Source: Algoriphagus sp. NG3
GTDB taxonomy: Bacteria > Bacteroidota > Bacteroidia > Cytophagales > Cyclobacteriaceae
DNA: 64,000 nucleotides
Direction: 5' to 3'
Assembly (NCBI RefSeq): GCF_034119865.1
Contig: NZ_CP139421.1
Coordinates: forward strand, 2,232,001-2,296,000
Made by a program: the position numbers and the translations under genes. The notes beneath the pieces are model-generated. The model was given only the letters and a program-made list of their open reading frames with translations. It had not been told where the DNA came from and did not search any database. Below are positions 1 to 9,913 of the stretch, piece by piece; the stretch's first letter is position 1, and each line of letters opens with the position of its first letter.

Positions 1-2071
1 TCTGACCAAAGGCTGTGCTGAACTGGCCATTGGTGAAGTTGGTTGGTTCATCTTTCCATACATCTTCTTGGGAGGATTCTGCTTCTGCTTTTTCTATACT
101 GAACAGTGCACTTACATTATGCTTACCAAAGCTTCTGGCATAATTCACAGTGAAGTTCACTTGGGTAGAAAGAAAGTTGCTGTTGGAATAATAAAGCCTA
201 TCGCCATTTTTGTACTCACTGCTTGTCAGTACTTCCGCTCCATCGTAGATATGCTGGTTTTGGCCTAATCTATCAAACTCATATAGCCTGTATCTTGTGC
301 CTACTTGAGATCCTCGATTGCTGCCCATATTTCTACCATAGGCAATTCTAGCTTTCAGTCCTTCTAAAAACGGCACCTCATACTCCGCATAGACATTCAC
401 GCTCATGTTCATGTCACGGTTGGTAGCCAGATTGTTTAATTTCTGGATTTCATAATAATGATACTGTGACAAGGAGGCTGTACCCGGTATCCTGACGGGA
501 AGACCATCTACATAGGCCGGTACGTATCGTGGTGTCAGCAGTAAATTCTTGTAATCGTTTTCATCATTCTCACCTCCTATTTTATTAAACGTTTTTGTTT
601 GATCCGTATAGTATCCTGCTAGTTGAATTCCAGCTTTCAGGTTATTCATGACATCAATATCGGCCCCAGCCCTAAAATTCCACCTGTCATAGTCCAAGGT
701 GCTTAGATTGCCTTCTTGCGTGAAATAAGAAACACTGGCAAAATAGCTGGACTTGTCATTGCCACCGCTCACGTTCAGATTATGACGCATGGTTGTGGCA
801 GAAGACCAAGCATCCTCTAGCCAGTCATACTCATTTGTTCTAAAATGTTCAAGCTCATCTTGGGAAAAAAATCGGTCAGGGTTATTTGTAGGATCTACAT
901 TATAGCCGTAAGGCCCATTTAGAATATTGTAATATTGGCCAAATTCATATGCACTTAGCATTTTGGTCCGGTAAGCCTCATCATTTAGCCCCATAGAGCC
1001 ACTGTAACTGAACCTGGGCTTGCCGTCCTTACCTCTTTTAGTAGTTACTATTACTGCGCCACTGGCGCCTCTGGAACCGTAGATCGCCGCTGAAGCATCT
1101 TTCAAAAAAGAAATACTTTCGATCTCTGCAGGATCAAGTGTATTGAAACGGGTTTGATCATTACTACCATCTGCTGCGATCTGAATCACCCCATCAATTA
1201 CATATAGCGGGACTATACCATTTCCGTTTTTTGCAAATGTATCCGCACCTCGGATCCTGATGGAAGCCTGAGACCCGGGACGATTACCTCCGCCTCCTAC
1301 ACCTACACCCAACACTCTACCCGCTAAGGCTGTAGAAATGTCACCTGTAGGCAGATCCTCGAATTCAGTAGGATCTATTGTCTCTACTGCCCCTGTCAAG
1401 TGGGTTTTCTTCATTTCACCATACCCAACTACCACAACCTCCTCCAGTGCGCTGTCATCTATTTCTAATATGATGTCGTAGCTAGTTTTATTGGGAAGTA
1501 CTTTGACTTTCTTGGTGATAAAGCCAATATATGAAATTACTAAAGTCCCATTTTCCGGCGCATCTATAGTAAATTCACCATTTAATCCAGTAGCTGTACC
1601 GAAGTCGGTTCCTTCCACCAAAACTGTTGCCCCGGGCAAAGGTTCTCCTTCCTCATCGTAAACTTTCCCGGTGATAGAAACATCAACTTCAATGATACTT
1701 TTCTGATCTGCGGGAAGCTGCTTGACGCTGATCCTATTATTTACCTGCTGGAAGGATAACTGGTGGGATGCGGAAAGTTTTAATAATATATCCTCCAGTG
1801 ATTCATTGTCACTCTTCAGGCTAACACTTCTTTGGGTATCCACATTTTTAGTATCATACACAAATGAAAATTCTGTTTTCTCATTGAGTATTGAAAACAC
1901 TTCTGAAAGGCTTGCATTTTCAACTTCAATATTCACGAAGACCTCCTTTAGGCTCTTTGTCTGGGCTGTTAAATCAGCCGCAAATAATATGGGAAGACAG
2001 CAAAGCTGCAACAAAAACCCATACAGATAGTATCTACCTATCTTTTTTGAATAGTAAAAGATTTCTTTCAT
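1..2071 (-). CDS. SusC-type TonB-dependent receptor, 3' end outside window
   Basis: Outer-membrane receptor that imports oligosaccharides with TonB energy. I translated it directly: the frame is open from the ATG at 2071 to the window edge, about 690 residues, so the last part of the barrel is missing. In order there is a signal peptide (residues 1-37), an STN domain with the EVFSILNEKTEFSFVYD core, a carboxypeptidase-like regulatory domain (GKVYDEEGEPLPGATV), the SusC linker EEVVVVGYGEMKK, a plug domain with PLYVIDGV and FLKDASAAIYGSRGASG, then barrel strands. The STN domain together with the upstream FecR and ECF sigma genes indicates trans-envelope signalling: ligand binding would activate its own transcription. 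A SusD partner would be expected just outside the window. Assignment is secure; the substrate is unknown, possibly a pectin fragment judging from the GH28 neighbour. Confidence 0.95.
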   Translation of the reverse strand, partial: MKEIFYYSKKIGRYYLYGFLLQLCCLPILFAADLTAQTKSLKEVFVNIEVENASLSEVFSILNEKTEFSFVYDTKNVDTQRSVSLKSDNESLEDILLKLSASHQLSFQQVNNRISVKQLPADQKSIIEVDVSITGKVYDEEGEPLPGATVLVEGTDFGTATGLNGEFTIDAPENGTLVISYIGFITKKVKVLPNKTSYDIILEIDDSALEEVVVVGYGEMKKTHLTGAVETIDPTEFEDLPTGDISTALAGRVLGVGVGGGGNRPGSQASIRIRGADTFAKNGNGIVPLYVIDGVIQIAADGSNDQTRFNTLDPAEIESISFLKDASAAIYGSRGASGAVIVTTKRGKDGKPRFSYSGSMGLNDEAYRTKMLSAYEFGQYYNILNGPYGYNVDPTNNPDRFFSQDELEHFRTNEYDWLEDAWSSATTMRHNLNVSGGNDKSSYFASVSYFTQEGNLSTLDYDRWNFRAGADIDVMNNLKAGIQLAGYYTDQTKTFNKIGGENDENDYKNLLLTPRYVPAYVDGLPVRIPGTASLSQYHYYEIQKLNNLATNRDMNMSVNVYAEYEVPFLEGLKARIAYGRNMGSNRGSQVGTRYRLYEFDRLGQNQHIYDGAEVLTSSEYKNGDRLYYSNSNFLSTQVNFTVNYARSFGKHNVSALFSIEKAEAESSQEDVWKDEPTNFTNGQFSTAFGQ

Positions 2072-2169
2072 AGTTATTAGGTTGTTTTGGTTTATTTCAG
2101 TTCCGTGTATTAGGCGTTCATATTTCTGTACATCACACAAATGATCACCTAGATAGTCAATCACTTATC

Positions 2170-3270
2170 CTACTTCATCTCTATCATTACTTTCTTATCA
2201 TTGATCTGGAATTCAAAGGATGAAGTATAAGCGATACTCCTCAGTACATTCTCAAGGTTTTCCTTGCTGAATTCCCCTGATACTTTATTTTTAGTGGTTT
2301 CATTTCCCAAAACAGTGATCTCCACTCCATACCAGCGCTCCAAAATCTCCACAACATCCTGAAATGGGGTTTCGTCAAAATGCAAAATGCCTTTAGTCCA
2401 CAAGAGTGACTTTTCAGGATCAAACAGCCCCTTCTTCAAATCCTGATTGCTCCATACAGCTTCCTCCCCAGGTGTCAGGAAAATAGTATCAGGAAGGGAT
2501 TCTTCTTCGATCTGATGCGCTACCGACACTTTTCCAGTGAATAATTTCACCTCTTCCTTACTCTTACCCGGAAAGGAACTTATGGTAAATGATGTACCCA
2601 GGGCGATTATGTGCAGGCTTTTACTTTGAACACGGAATGGCAATAAGCTGTCAGGGCTTACTTCAAAGTAGGCCTCCCCTGTCAAGTCCAACTCTCTATG
2701 TAGCTCCCCAAAACCGCTTTTGTAAGTCAATCTGCTATCCGAATTCATAGTAACTACACTACCATCCGGCAATTGGATTCTCTTCTTCTCCCCTTTCTCA
2801 GCAACTTTTGTCACCCATTGTTCCCCTGGGACTTCGCTCAGGGATTTTGGAGTGTCCATAAACAGTGTACCCGCCTGATGAACCATAAATGCACCAATTC
2901 CGGAAATAATCAGAATCATGGCTATCCTCAGAGAAGGAAAAGTAAGCAAAGTCCGGACTGGTTTTGTTTCTTCTGTTAGGATGACCTTATCAGGCACTTG
3001 GGGTTCACTACTTTCCAAACTACCTTCGTCTTCCATATTAGAAACTATAGTGTCCCAAATCCTATCCTCCGATTCCTCTTCCATTTCGGGAGTATTTCCT
3101 TCCATTGCCCACACCAGTTCCTTAGCTTCATGCAATACATCCGCCTTGTCCGGATTTGCTTTAAGCCAAGCATCCCAGTAGAGGCTCCGAATTTCTTTTT
3201 CATGGATAACCCAGTGTCGGAAGGAGCTGTCAGCCAAAAAGTCTTCTATATTTTCAAATTGCTTTTCCAA
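2170..3270 (-). CDS. FecR family anti-sigma factor
   Basis: Inner-membrane sigma regulator that holds the ECF sigma factor encoded just upstream and receives the signal from the SusC receptor encoded downstream. The 366 residues show a cytoplasmic N-terminal part that would bind sigma, one membrane helix near residues 112-130 (IAMILIISGIGAFMV), a FecR domain (RIQLPDGSVVTMNSDS followed by the GEAYFEV box) and a C-terminal DUF4974 domain (HFDETPFQDVVEILERWYGV). Length and architecture are typical. About 100 bp separate it from the receptor start, so the genes are probably co-transcribed. Confidence 0.93.
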   Translation of the reverse strand: MEKQFENIEDFLADSSFRHWVIHEKEIRSLYWDAWLKANPDKADVLHEAKELVWAMEGNTPEMEEESEDRIWDTIVSNMEDEGSLESSEPQVPDKVILTEETKPVRTLLTFPSLRIAMILIISGIGAFMVHQAGTLFMDTPKSLSEVPGEQWVTKVAEKGEKKRIQLPDGSVVTMNSDSRLTYKSGFGELHRELDLTGEAYFEVSPDSLLPFRVQSKSLHIIALGTSFTISSFPGKSKEEVKLFTGKVSVAHQIEEESLPDTIFLTPGEEAVWSNQDLKKGLFDPEKSLLWTKGILHFDETPFQDVVEILERWYGVEITVLGNETTKNKVSGEFSKENLENVLRSIAYTSSFEFQINDKKVMIEMK

Positions 3271-3482
3271 GTCTATTTCATTTATAAATAGAAGGGTAGC
3301 AACCCATTATAATCTCATCGGTACCTGGTAAGATTTTTAAAAAAAATTGTACTTATCCATCTAGGACAATTGGGACAAGAATTTCAAGAGCAAAAAACAT
3401 CGGTGTGAAACTGTACTTTCTTAAAGGTCAAACCCTAAAAATATCTTGGGAAATTCGCTGAAGTATCAAATCCGGTCTTTTA

Positions 3483-4061
3483 TCATTTTACATTCAAAAT
3501 CAAGGTTTCCTTTTTCAGGATTGATTTCAAAGACTTCATTGCCTTCATGATAAGATTATAAAGAGAAGGTACCTGCATGTCCAAAGCTATGGCGATCTCT
3601 TCATAACTCAATTCCACGAAATATTTGAGATAAATCGCTTCCCGCTGCCTGGAAGTCAATTGTCTGATAGCTTCATGAAGCTCATTGTCGGCATGGTAAA
3701 TTTCTTGATTTTGGAAATTCAGTTCCATATGCGACAACTGCACAAAATAATCATCGGAACAACCTTCCAGCCCTTCGATTTTTCTTTCCGCAGATAATCT
3801 CCTGATCAATTCTCTTCTGAATGCAGTGACTGCATATGACTTGATGGATTTTTCAATTTTTGCTTTATGGCGGGTGTTCCACAAGCCTATGAATATATCC
3901 TGGATTACATCCTCTATCAGTGATTTGTTCCGTGTGAACTTGCATCCATACTTAAATAGATCCTTGGTTATTGCCTTGAACACAAAACCAAATGCTTCCC
4001 GGTCTCCGGATGAAATCAATGTCCAAAGTTGCGCATCCTTTAAGGTTTTATAATCCATCAC
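3483..4061 (-). CDS. RNA polymerase ECF sigma factor (sigma-70 family)
   Basis: Specialised sigma factor expected to transcribe the downstream FecR/SusC genes. The 192 residues contain region 2 (LFKYGCKFTRNKSLIEDVIQ, with the usual QDIF-LW ending) around residues 33-63 and region 4 with the helix-turn-helix LSYEEIAIALDMQVPSLYN near residues 145-170. The first two codons are both Met, so the start may be 3 bases further in. The 212-bp gap to FecR carries no gene. The sigma/FecR/SusC order is the classic Bacteroidota carbohydrate-sensing module. Confidence 0.93.
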   Translation of the reverse strand: MMDYKTLKDAQLWTLISSGDREAFGFVFKAITKDLFKYGCKFTRNKSLIEDVIQDIFIGLWNTRHKAKIEKSIKSYAVTAFRRELIRRLSAERKIEGLEGCSDDYFVQLSHMELNFQNQEIYHADNELHEAIRQLTSRQREAIYLKYFVELSYEEIAIALDMQVPSLYNLIMKAMKSLKSILKKETLILNVK

Positions 4062-4326
4062 TTTTGGGTTTAATTGTAGAGTAAGAGATCCAGCTGAAAA
4101 TTCGACTAATCACTCTATCCAACTTAAATACTACAGATCATCACATTGATGTAATATTATTTTACCGAATCAACGTATTACAAAAATATAATTAGGAAAA
4201 TAGAAACTTACCTGTACCTCCCTGCAATCGGAACCTATACGGCCTGGATGCAGGAATACCGGGGCTGCAAAAGATGTTAAGCAGCAAAAAACAAGGAACT
4301 CCCAGTGATTTTCAGTGATCATGAAA

Positions 4327-5928
4327 TCACTTTTCGCAGCAATCATCGAGCACAATCAACCTTTGAGGTGATGAGTTTTTCATTTGAACCGGTTGGGTCT
4401 TGCTTCCTTCATACGCTGCATACCATGAGTGTCCAGATCCATTGATCCGAACCTGATCAAATGTAATATCCCTGGAATCCAGCAAGTATATGACAGAGTC
4501 TTTGCTGTTGACATCCAGGTTGCTCAACACCATGTTTTTAGCATCATCCGCCCTAAAAAATTTCTCGCTGTTTACCAGTGCATTATCCAATCTAAAATCC
4601 TCTAAGGGAGATTCTGGAATTCCTGTCACATTGACGAAGGTTGAAGCATTTTCTATGATGATATCCTTGGCATAAATATGCCTGAAAGCCGGAGTCAACT
4701 CATCCAATTCCCTAATAGGGTATCGGGAAGCCAATTCACCCACATACATTTCACTTCCCAGCATGTCCCATCTAAATGCGGTGTGTCGTAAGTTCATCCT
4801 AATCCTCTCATAGTGCAAGTACTCACCTCCCCCTCCTCTTGGCCTTCTGGTTTTGAATCGGATACCTACTCCAGTATTGTCAAAGACACAATCATGCACA
4901 TACAAATTCCTGATCCAGCCGGCAGTCTCACTTCCTACCGTAACTCCACCATGCCCTTCTTGTGCCAGGCAATAGCGGATGACAACATTCTCAGTGGCTT
5001 TGTTCACACGTACACCATCTTCTCCTCTGCCAGCTTTGAGCGTAAAACAATCATCCCCGTTATTCAGCGTGGAATATTCGATCAGCACATTTTTCGAAGA
5101 TTCTATATCAATCCCATCGCCACGAGGAATCCCCACAGAGTGGACAGTCACTCCCCGGATAACCACCCCATCGCAATAAACTGGCACAATATTCCAAAAT
5201 GCAGTCCTTTCCAAAGTAATCCCTTCTATAAAAACATTAGTACATTCAGTAGGTGAGATAAACATCGGAAGGAATATGGATTCTCCATCAAAACCTTCAT
5301 ACACACGCTTTTCCACAGGTACATCCAAGGGAACAAAATTTTCTACAACATCCTCGGTCATCATCTGATTGCGGACATTTCCCTCTTCCGGCCCATACAG
5401 CAATCCCTTACCGGTAATCGCTATGTTATCTTCCCGATAAGCATAGATGCAAGCCCCCAATGACATGACTTCCACGCCTTCATGTCTTGTAAAAACAGCC
5501 GGACGGTAATCTTCAAGTTCTCCGCTGAAATACAACGCTGCTCCATCCTCAAAATGTAAATTCACATTGCTTTTGAGGATGATTCTTCCGGATTTCCAAG
5601 AGCCTAAGGGAATGATCACCTTCCCGCCACCCTTATTGCTCACAGAGTCTATAGCGGATTGGATCTGATGGGTTACTTTTTCACCAGGTATTGCTCCCAG
5701 ATCAAGTATGCTAAGTGAAAAATCAGGAAATTCCGGTCTTTTGAAGTCCGGCATGGGAAAAGGAGCTTCCACAGGCGCTATATCATAAGGTAAGTGCAAA
5801 GCCCCAACTTCATTGGCTTGGGGGATGCTTTCTAGCCTGTCCAGATCAACCCAATTTATTTCCTCTGATTCACAGGAAAATAACCCTACAAGCATCCCAA
5901 TCATTAAGCGTCTGACTATATCCCTCAT
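4327..5928 (-). CDS. Glycoside hydrolase family 28 (polygalacturonase-like) lipoprotein
   Basis: Predicted pectin-active right-handed beta-helix hydrolase on the cell surface or in the periplasm. Residues 1-19 are a lipoprotein signal ending in LFSC. Catalytic GH28 motifs are all present: GDGIDIES near residue 270, NGDDCFTLKAG near 290, GHGG near 323 and RFKT near 356, which together supply the Asp triad, the His and the RxK substrate-binding pair. At 533 residues it is a little longer than single-domain GH28 enzymes, and the sequence after about residue 420 continues the helix. It lies 35 bp downstream of the DUF5703 enzyme on the same strand, so both are probably one transcript. Exo- or endo-specificity cannot be read from the sequence. 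Confidence 0.92.
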   Translation of the reverse strand: MRDIVRRLMIGMLVGLFSCESEEINWVDLDRLESIPQANEVGALHLPYDIAPVEAPFPMPDFKRPEFPDFSLSILDLGAIPGEKVTHQIQSAIDSVSNKGGGKVIIPLGSWKSGRIILKSNVNLHFEDGAALYFSGELEDYRPAVFTRHEGVEVMSLGACIYAYREDNIAITGKGLLYGPEEGNVRNQMMTEDVVENFVPLDVPVEKRVYEGFDGESIFLPMFISPTECTNVFIEGITLERTAFWNIVPVYCDGVVIRGVTVHSVGIPRGDGIDIESSKNVLIEYSTLNNGDDCFTLKAGRGEDGVRVNKATENVVIRYCLAQEGHGGVTVGSETAGWIRNLYVHDCVFDNTGVGIRFKTRRPRGGGGEYLHYERIRMNLRHTAFRWDMLGSEMYVGELASRYPIRELDELTPAFRHIYAKDIIIENASTFVNVTGIPESPLEDFRLDNALVNSEKFFRADDAKNMVLSNLDVNSKDSVIYLLDSRDITFDQVRINGSGHSWYAAYEGSKTQPVQMKNSSPQRLIVLDDCCEK

Positions 5929-5963
5929 TTTTTTCTAAATTTTATTTCTCTCTCAACTCCAAT

Positions 5964-8330
5964 TTATTTATCCTCTCCTTGAAACAAATCAAGTTTCTGA
6001 TCTTTAGTATAACCCAGTAGATTAACTATATCTTTTTCCCGATATGCCGGGCTTACCTGCAGGTTTTCGAGTTTTCCGTTTCTCAAACTTCCGGTAATGG
6101 TAGTCTGGTAAGCGGCATGCAGCTTAAAGTCAACATCCCAATCTTTTGGCCATGCGGGGAAAAGGAAAATCTTGTCTTCATGTGTCTGTAGCAGCATTTC
6201 CTGAATGCCAATCATGCCAGATCCTCCCCAGTTATGATCCGGAACCCAATCGAATCCAGGCCCCCAAAATGCAGGAAACCTCCTGCCTGAATCAGCCATT
6301 TTTTTCAGTGTCCATTCGGCTGCTTCACCCACCATGCCCATACGGGCGGCGAAAATATTGTCCTGCTTCCAGCCGACATGACTTCTGAATTTCTCCACAT
6401 CGGGATCATGATGCCAGGTGTTCCAAGCAAAATCCAGATTGGGCAAACCCAAGCCATACAGCTTCCAGGGATAAACCGGGTACATCTGTGGAGATTCAGT
6501 ATTGTTGACTCTTTCCCAGAGTTTTGCAGGGGAAAGGACGGTGTGTCCGTTGATTTCCCGTAAGTTCAGAGGTGGAATCTTAGCCAAGAATTTTTCCCAT
6601 CGGGATTTTTGATCTTCTTCCAAGTATCCTGCTGGCAATTCCAAGAGTCTTTGGGTGATGACTTTCAGTCCTGAAATGGTCGAATTGGCATTGTAAGCCA
6701 TCTTGTAGGTTTCATTCGCAGTGCCGGGATAAAGTACCAAGTGTCCATTTTGGTCATAAACCTTTGCTCCCCGATTTCTTGCGAGGTATTGATAATGTTC
6801 GTCAAAGAATGTCAAACAGCTTTCTATAAATGGGATGTATTTGCTGATATCCTGCCCATCAAATCGCTCCAATTCGAGCATCATCAGGCAAAACTCCAAT
6901 ACAGTATCCCACTGATATTCCAACCATGCATTGTACTGCATGCCCGGATCGTATCCTTCAGGTCTTTTCCAGCCATATTCTGCCGGATTGGGCAAAGCGA
7001 AATTTTCCAACTGCTCCGTGAAACTCGCCCCTTCATGTCCCCAGTAAACCTTGCTACGCAATTCTGCATTTTTTAGCAAATTCAAGTAAAAATCAAGTTG
7101 GGAAGGCAGCATGTCAAAATCACCACTTGCCAACATGGGGAAATAGACCAACCGCTGGTTTTGGGCAGTCATGGTTCCCCCACCCCAATTTCTATGATCG
7201 GGGGTAAGTCTGTAAGTACTGTCTGTGTAGAATGGATCTACCGTGAAAAGTCCCCCATTGAATTTGGTGGGATAAGTCCCATAAGCATTGCATGCCAGCA
7301 TGTAGCGGAAAAGCTGATAGTTTTTACCAGCATTCCAGACTGAATCACCCTTGCGCTTATTCGGATCTATCACCACATAGCTCCTATCCCAAAAATCTCT
7401 CCACCACTTTCGGGTTTCAGCTTTGCTTTTCTTCCATGTGTTGGGTTTATTTCCAATCTTGAATTGAGCCAATTCGTCCAGCCATTGTTTTTGGTCAGTG
7501 GTCTGATTAGTATATAGATAAACAGCCATCTGATGCTGCTTCGATGGCTTTTCGCTTTTCAACTCCCAAGCTTCAAAGTCCGTATCCTGATACAGTCCGC
7601 TGCTTTTTTGGGATGCCACAAAGCCTTCTCCTCCCATCCATCCACCAAAAGTGAGGTTCGATATGGGATTGTACAATTGTTCTTTTACCTCTTCCAACTT
7701 TTGTTGGGCAACTGTAATATCAAAAACCGTAGGTTCGGATTTGTTACGATGGAAAAACAGCACCCCGTTTTCTTCAAAATCTATCTTATCGGCATGGGTG
7801 ATCACCTCCCCTTGGGGCGCCCATTTATAGCTGTTGGCATTATTGGCTTTGCCTGTAACCAAGCGGTCTTTGTACCTCCAGGATTCATAGCTGGCCGTCA
7901 TGCTGATCGCTTGCTTGGATTCAAGTTCTAGGTGTATCATGGGCCGGTGAACATCTACCCAAATCCCGATTTTGGTATCCCCGGCTTGGATTTCGAGGAA
8001 ACCATCTTTCAAAACCAGTTCCTGCTTGAAGTTATCCGATTCCTCAAAAGGGTTTGGAGTAAGTTTGATTCGGGTTCTACCCAGTTTGAGCAGCGTATTG
8101 TTTTCATCAAAAGCACCGGATCTTCCGATATAAAAAAACAATTCCCCATCCTCTACCCATACATTCAGGCCAATATCTCCCCCACCCACAGGCATGGATT
8201 CTCCGGCATTCTTACTGGGGGAGTCCCACACAGGGTTGTATTGATCCAAAAAAGACAAATCCTGTGGGTATGCATTTCTGCAGAGAATAAGTACGAAAAA
8301 CAAAACACAGTAACAGGGGATAGATTTCAT
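5964..8330 (-). CDS. DUF5703 domain protein, GH95-like secreted glycosidase
   Basis: Probable glycoside hydrolase with an N-terminal DUF5703 beta-sandwich (VWDSPSKNAGESMPVGGGDI, the W-P-GGGDIG signature) followed by an alpha/alpha six-hairpin region. The order resembles GH95 and the GH65-like superfamily. I chose the ATG at 8330 because it opens a clean signal peptide (MKSIPCYCVLFFVLILCRNA, then YPQ); an ATG 24 bases upstream would add MLLIGLAS. Length from 8330 is 788 residues. Late motifs such as FPAFWGPGFDWVPDHNWGGS and the closing beta region match this group. It precedes the GH28 gene and presumably trims side chains of the same glycan. The exact linkage cleaved is not known. Confidence 0.82.
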   Translation of the reverse strand: MKSIPCYCVLFFVLILCRNAYPQDLSFLDQYNPVWDSPSKNAGESMPVGGGDIGLNVWVEDGELFFYIGRSGAFDENNTLLKLGRTRIKLTPNPFEESDNFKQELVLKDGFLEIQAGDTKIGIWVDVHRPMIHLELESKQAISMTASYESWRYKDRLVTGKANNANSYKWAPQGEVITHADKIDFEENGVLFFHRNKSEPTVFDITVAQQKLEEVKEQLYNPISNLTFGGWMGGEGFVASQKSSGLYQDTDFEAWELKSEKPSKQHQMAVYLYTNQTTDQKQWLDELAQFKIGNKPNTWKKSKAETRKWWRDFWDRSYVVIDPNKRKGDSVWNAGKNYQLFRYMLACNAYGTYPTKFNGGLFTVDPFYTDSTYRLTPDHRNWGGGTMTAQNQRLVYFPMLASGDFDMLPSQLDFYLNLLKNAELRSKVYWGHEGASFTEQLENFALPNPAEYGWKRPEGYDPGMQYNAWLEYQWDTVLEFCLMMLELERFDGQDISKYIPFIESCLTFFDEHYQYLARNRGAKVYDQNGHLVLYPGTANETYKMAYNANSTISGLKVITQRLLELPAGYLEEDQKSRWEKFLAKIPPLNLREINGHTVLSPAKLWERVNNTESPQMYPVYPWKLYGLGLPNLDFAWNTWHHDPDVEKFRSHVGWKQDNIFAARMGMVGEAAEWTLKKMADSGRRFPAFWGPGFDWVPDHNWGGSGMIGIQEMLLQTHEDKIFLFPAWPKDWDVDFKLHAAYQTTITGSLRNGKLENLQVSPAYREKDIVNLLGYTKDQKLDLFQGEDK

Positions 8331-9013
8331 TGAAGCTAAACCTATCAAAAGCAATTTGCCTTTCCTTCCTGTTGTGTGCTGTATGGAATTTGGTGTAGGA
8401 CGGGAGACCGAAGACCGGAGACCTGAGAAAGTAGTAATCTACCCACCAAGAATTACGCAAGGACACAGCTACTGGGCACGAAGAATAAGGGCTGAAAGCC
8501 CGAAATATAGAAGCCCAGTCCGCTAGGTCTGGGTGAAAATGTAAACAAATCAACATATAGCTTTGAAAGAGCGGAATCCAGTGGATAGCGGGTGTTGGGT
8601 GAGCAATGTTGAATGTACGATGGAAGGCAGTCAGGTGTAATTAGCTACATGCGGTAAATTAGACTCCCTAGGGATCTTTGGGATCGAAATTGTTTAGTTC
8701 TGCTTCTGGAGAAGCAGCATAACGGATGAACTATCCATTTTTTTGAACAACTTCCCGAATAGAATTAATCAGGAATTTTTACCTTTACAGTCTGTTTTAC
8801 TAGAATAACATATTATCTGCAACCTTACTAAAAGGACAAACTCGACAAAACGGGTAACCAACGCATGGAAATCATCCGATTTTTTAATGCGCAGATAATC
8901 ATTTTCCATTACCTAGTCAAATTTTAAACATCAGCAATTGGTATCAAACCGATTGTTATGTCACAATGAAATCTATTTGGCATTTCATTGTGATGATAAT
9001 CCAGTGATTCAAA
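8331..9013. other. Intergenic region with short dispersed repeats
   Basis: No gene is evident. At 8401-8430 there is a GACCGAAGACCGGAGAC-type tract shared with other intergenic regions. At about 8488-8538 a hairpin-rich element (GGGCTGAAAGCCC and CCCAGTCCGCTAGGTCTGGG) recurs inverted near 22620-22712. The last 250 bases are AT-rich and probably carry the methyltransferase promoter, but I could not fix its elements. Confidence 0.5.
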
Positions 9014-9838
9014 ATGAATGGTAAACAGTTAATAAACAGAAATATTGAAGTTTTTTACAACAATGCTTCTGAAGAAACCAGACTTAACAAAGGAATGGGC
9101 ATCTTTGAATTTGAAAGAATTAAATCGCTCATAGAAAAGCATATCCAGGTTCCTGCCCCAATAATACTTGACATTGGAGGTGGAACAGGAAAATATTCTG
9201 AATGGCTTGCAAAGAAAGGACATCAGGTTCATTTGGTGGAACCAATCTCCAAACATATTGAATTGGCTCAAAACAGATCCAAAAAGTTGAAGAATAGGTT
9301 TTCCGTTCACTTAGGCGAATCCCGAAATTTGGAATTCCCAGACAATTTCGCAGACCTTATAATTTTACATGGACCACTTTACCATCTTCAAAAACAAGTG
9401 GATAGAGATTTGTCCATTAGCGAAGCTAAAAGGGTATTAAAAAAAGGAGGGATTATTTTGGGTTTTGCTATTAATTATACCTCCTCAACTTTGGCAGGAC
9501 TTTTAAATGGCTTGATTCACAAAAGATCATTTTTCGAAATGTGCAGGGAGGAATTAACAAAAGGCAATCATAATCCTCCAGATGATTTTCCTTGGCTTTT
9601 GGCTGAAGCCTATTATCATAGACCTGAACAGCTTAAAGAGGAATTTATTAAGCAGGAATTAACCTATCTTAATACATACGCAGTGGAAGGCATGGCTTGG
9701 TTGGATAAAGAATACTTTGCTAACATGTTAAATGATAAAAAGAAGAAAACACTAACAGAACTAATTCAAATCACAGAAAATGACAGCTATCTTTTAGCCT
9801 TTAGCCCACATATGATGATCGCTGTAAAAAAGCAGTAA
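9014..9838 (+). CDS. Class I SAM-dependent methyltransferase
   Basis: Cytoplasmic enzyme that transfers a methyl group from S-adenosylmethionine to an unknown acceptor. Of 274 residues, the Rossmann core begins at about residue 51 with motif I (ILDIGGGTGKYSEWLAKKG) and the acidic end of strand 2 (VHLVEP). Motif IV-like ADLIILHGPLYHL and post-I ALKKGG-type strand (EAKRVLKKGGIILGF) follow, as in the Methyltransf_11/25 group. The C-terminal third (residues 165-274) is helical and not diagnostic. It stands alone between an AT-rich upstream region and an orphan lipoprotein gene, so context does not reveal the substrate. Confidence 0.88.
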   Translation: MNGKQLINRNIEVFYNNASEETRLNKGMGIFEFERIKSLIEKHIQVPAPIILDIGGGTGKYSEWLAKKGHQVHLVEPISKHIELAQNRSKKLKNRFSVHLGESRNLEFPDNFADLIILHGPLYHLQKQVDRDLSISEAKRVLKKGGIILGFAINYTSSTLAGLLNGLIHKRSFFEMCREELTKGNHNPPDDFPWLLAEAYYHRPEQLKEEFIKQELTYLNTYAVEGMAWLDKEYFANMLNDKKKKTLTELIQITENDSYLLAFSPHMMIAVKKQ

Positions 9839-9913
9839 TATTAGAGTTAATATAAGGAAGCTGAATAAAAACTCGTACTTTAGGCCAACTATCTTCTTTG
9901 TGTTAATTCCATC

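Noticed and set aside
3364..3378. TTGTCCCAATTGTCC match to the LytTR-like half site
   Set aside because: The repeats are offset by 9 bp rather than 21 and the position lies in the sigma/FecR gap of an unrelated locus.
4170..4355. 61-residue minus-strand frame downstream of the GH28 gene
   Set aside because: It overlaps the GH28 end in another frame, has no family likeness and no start context.
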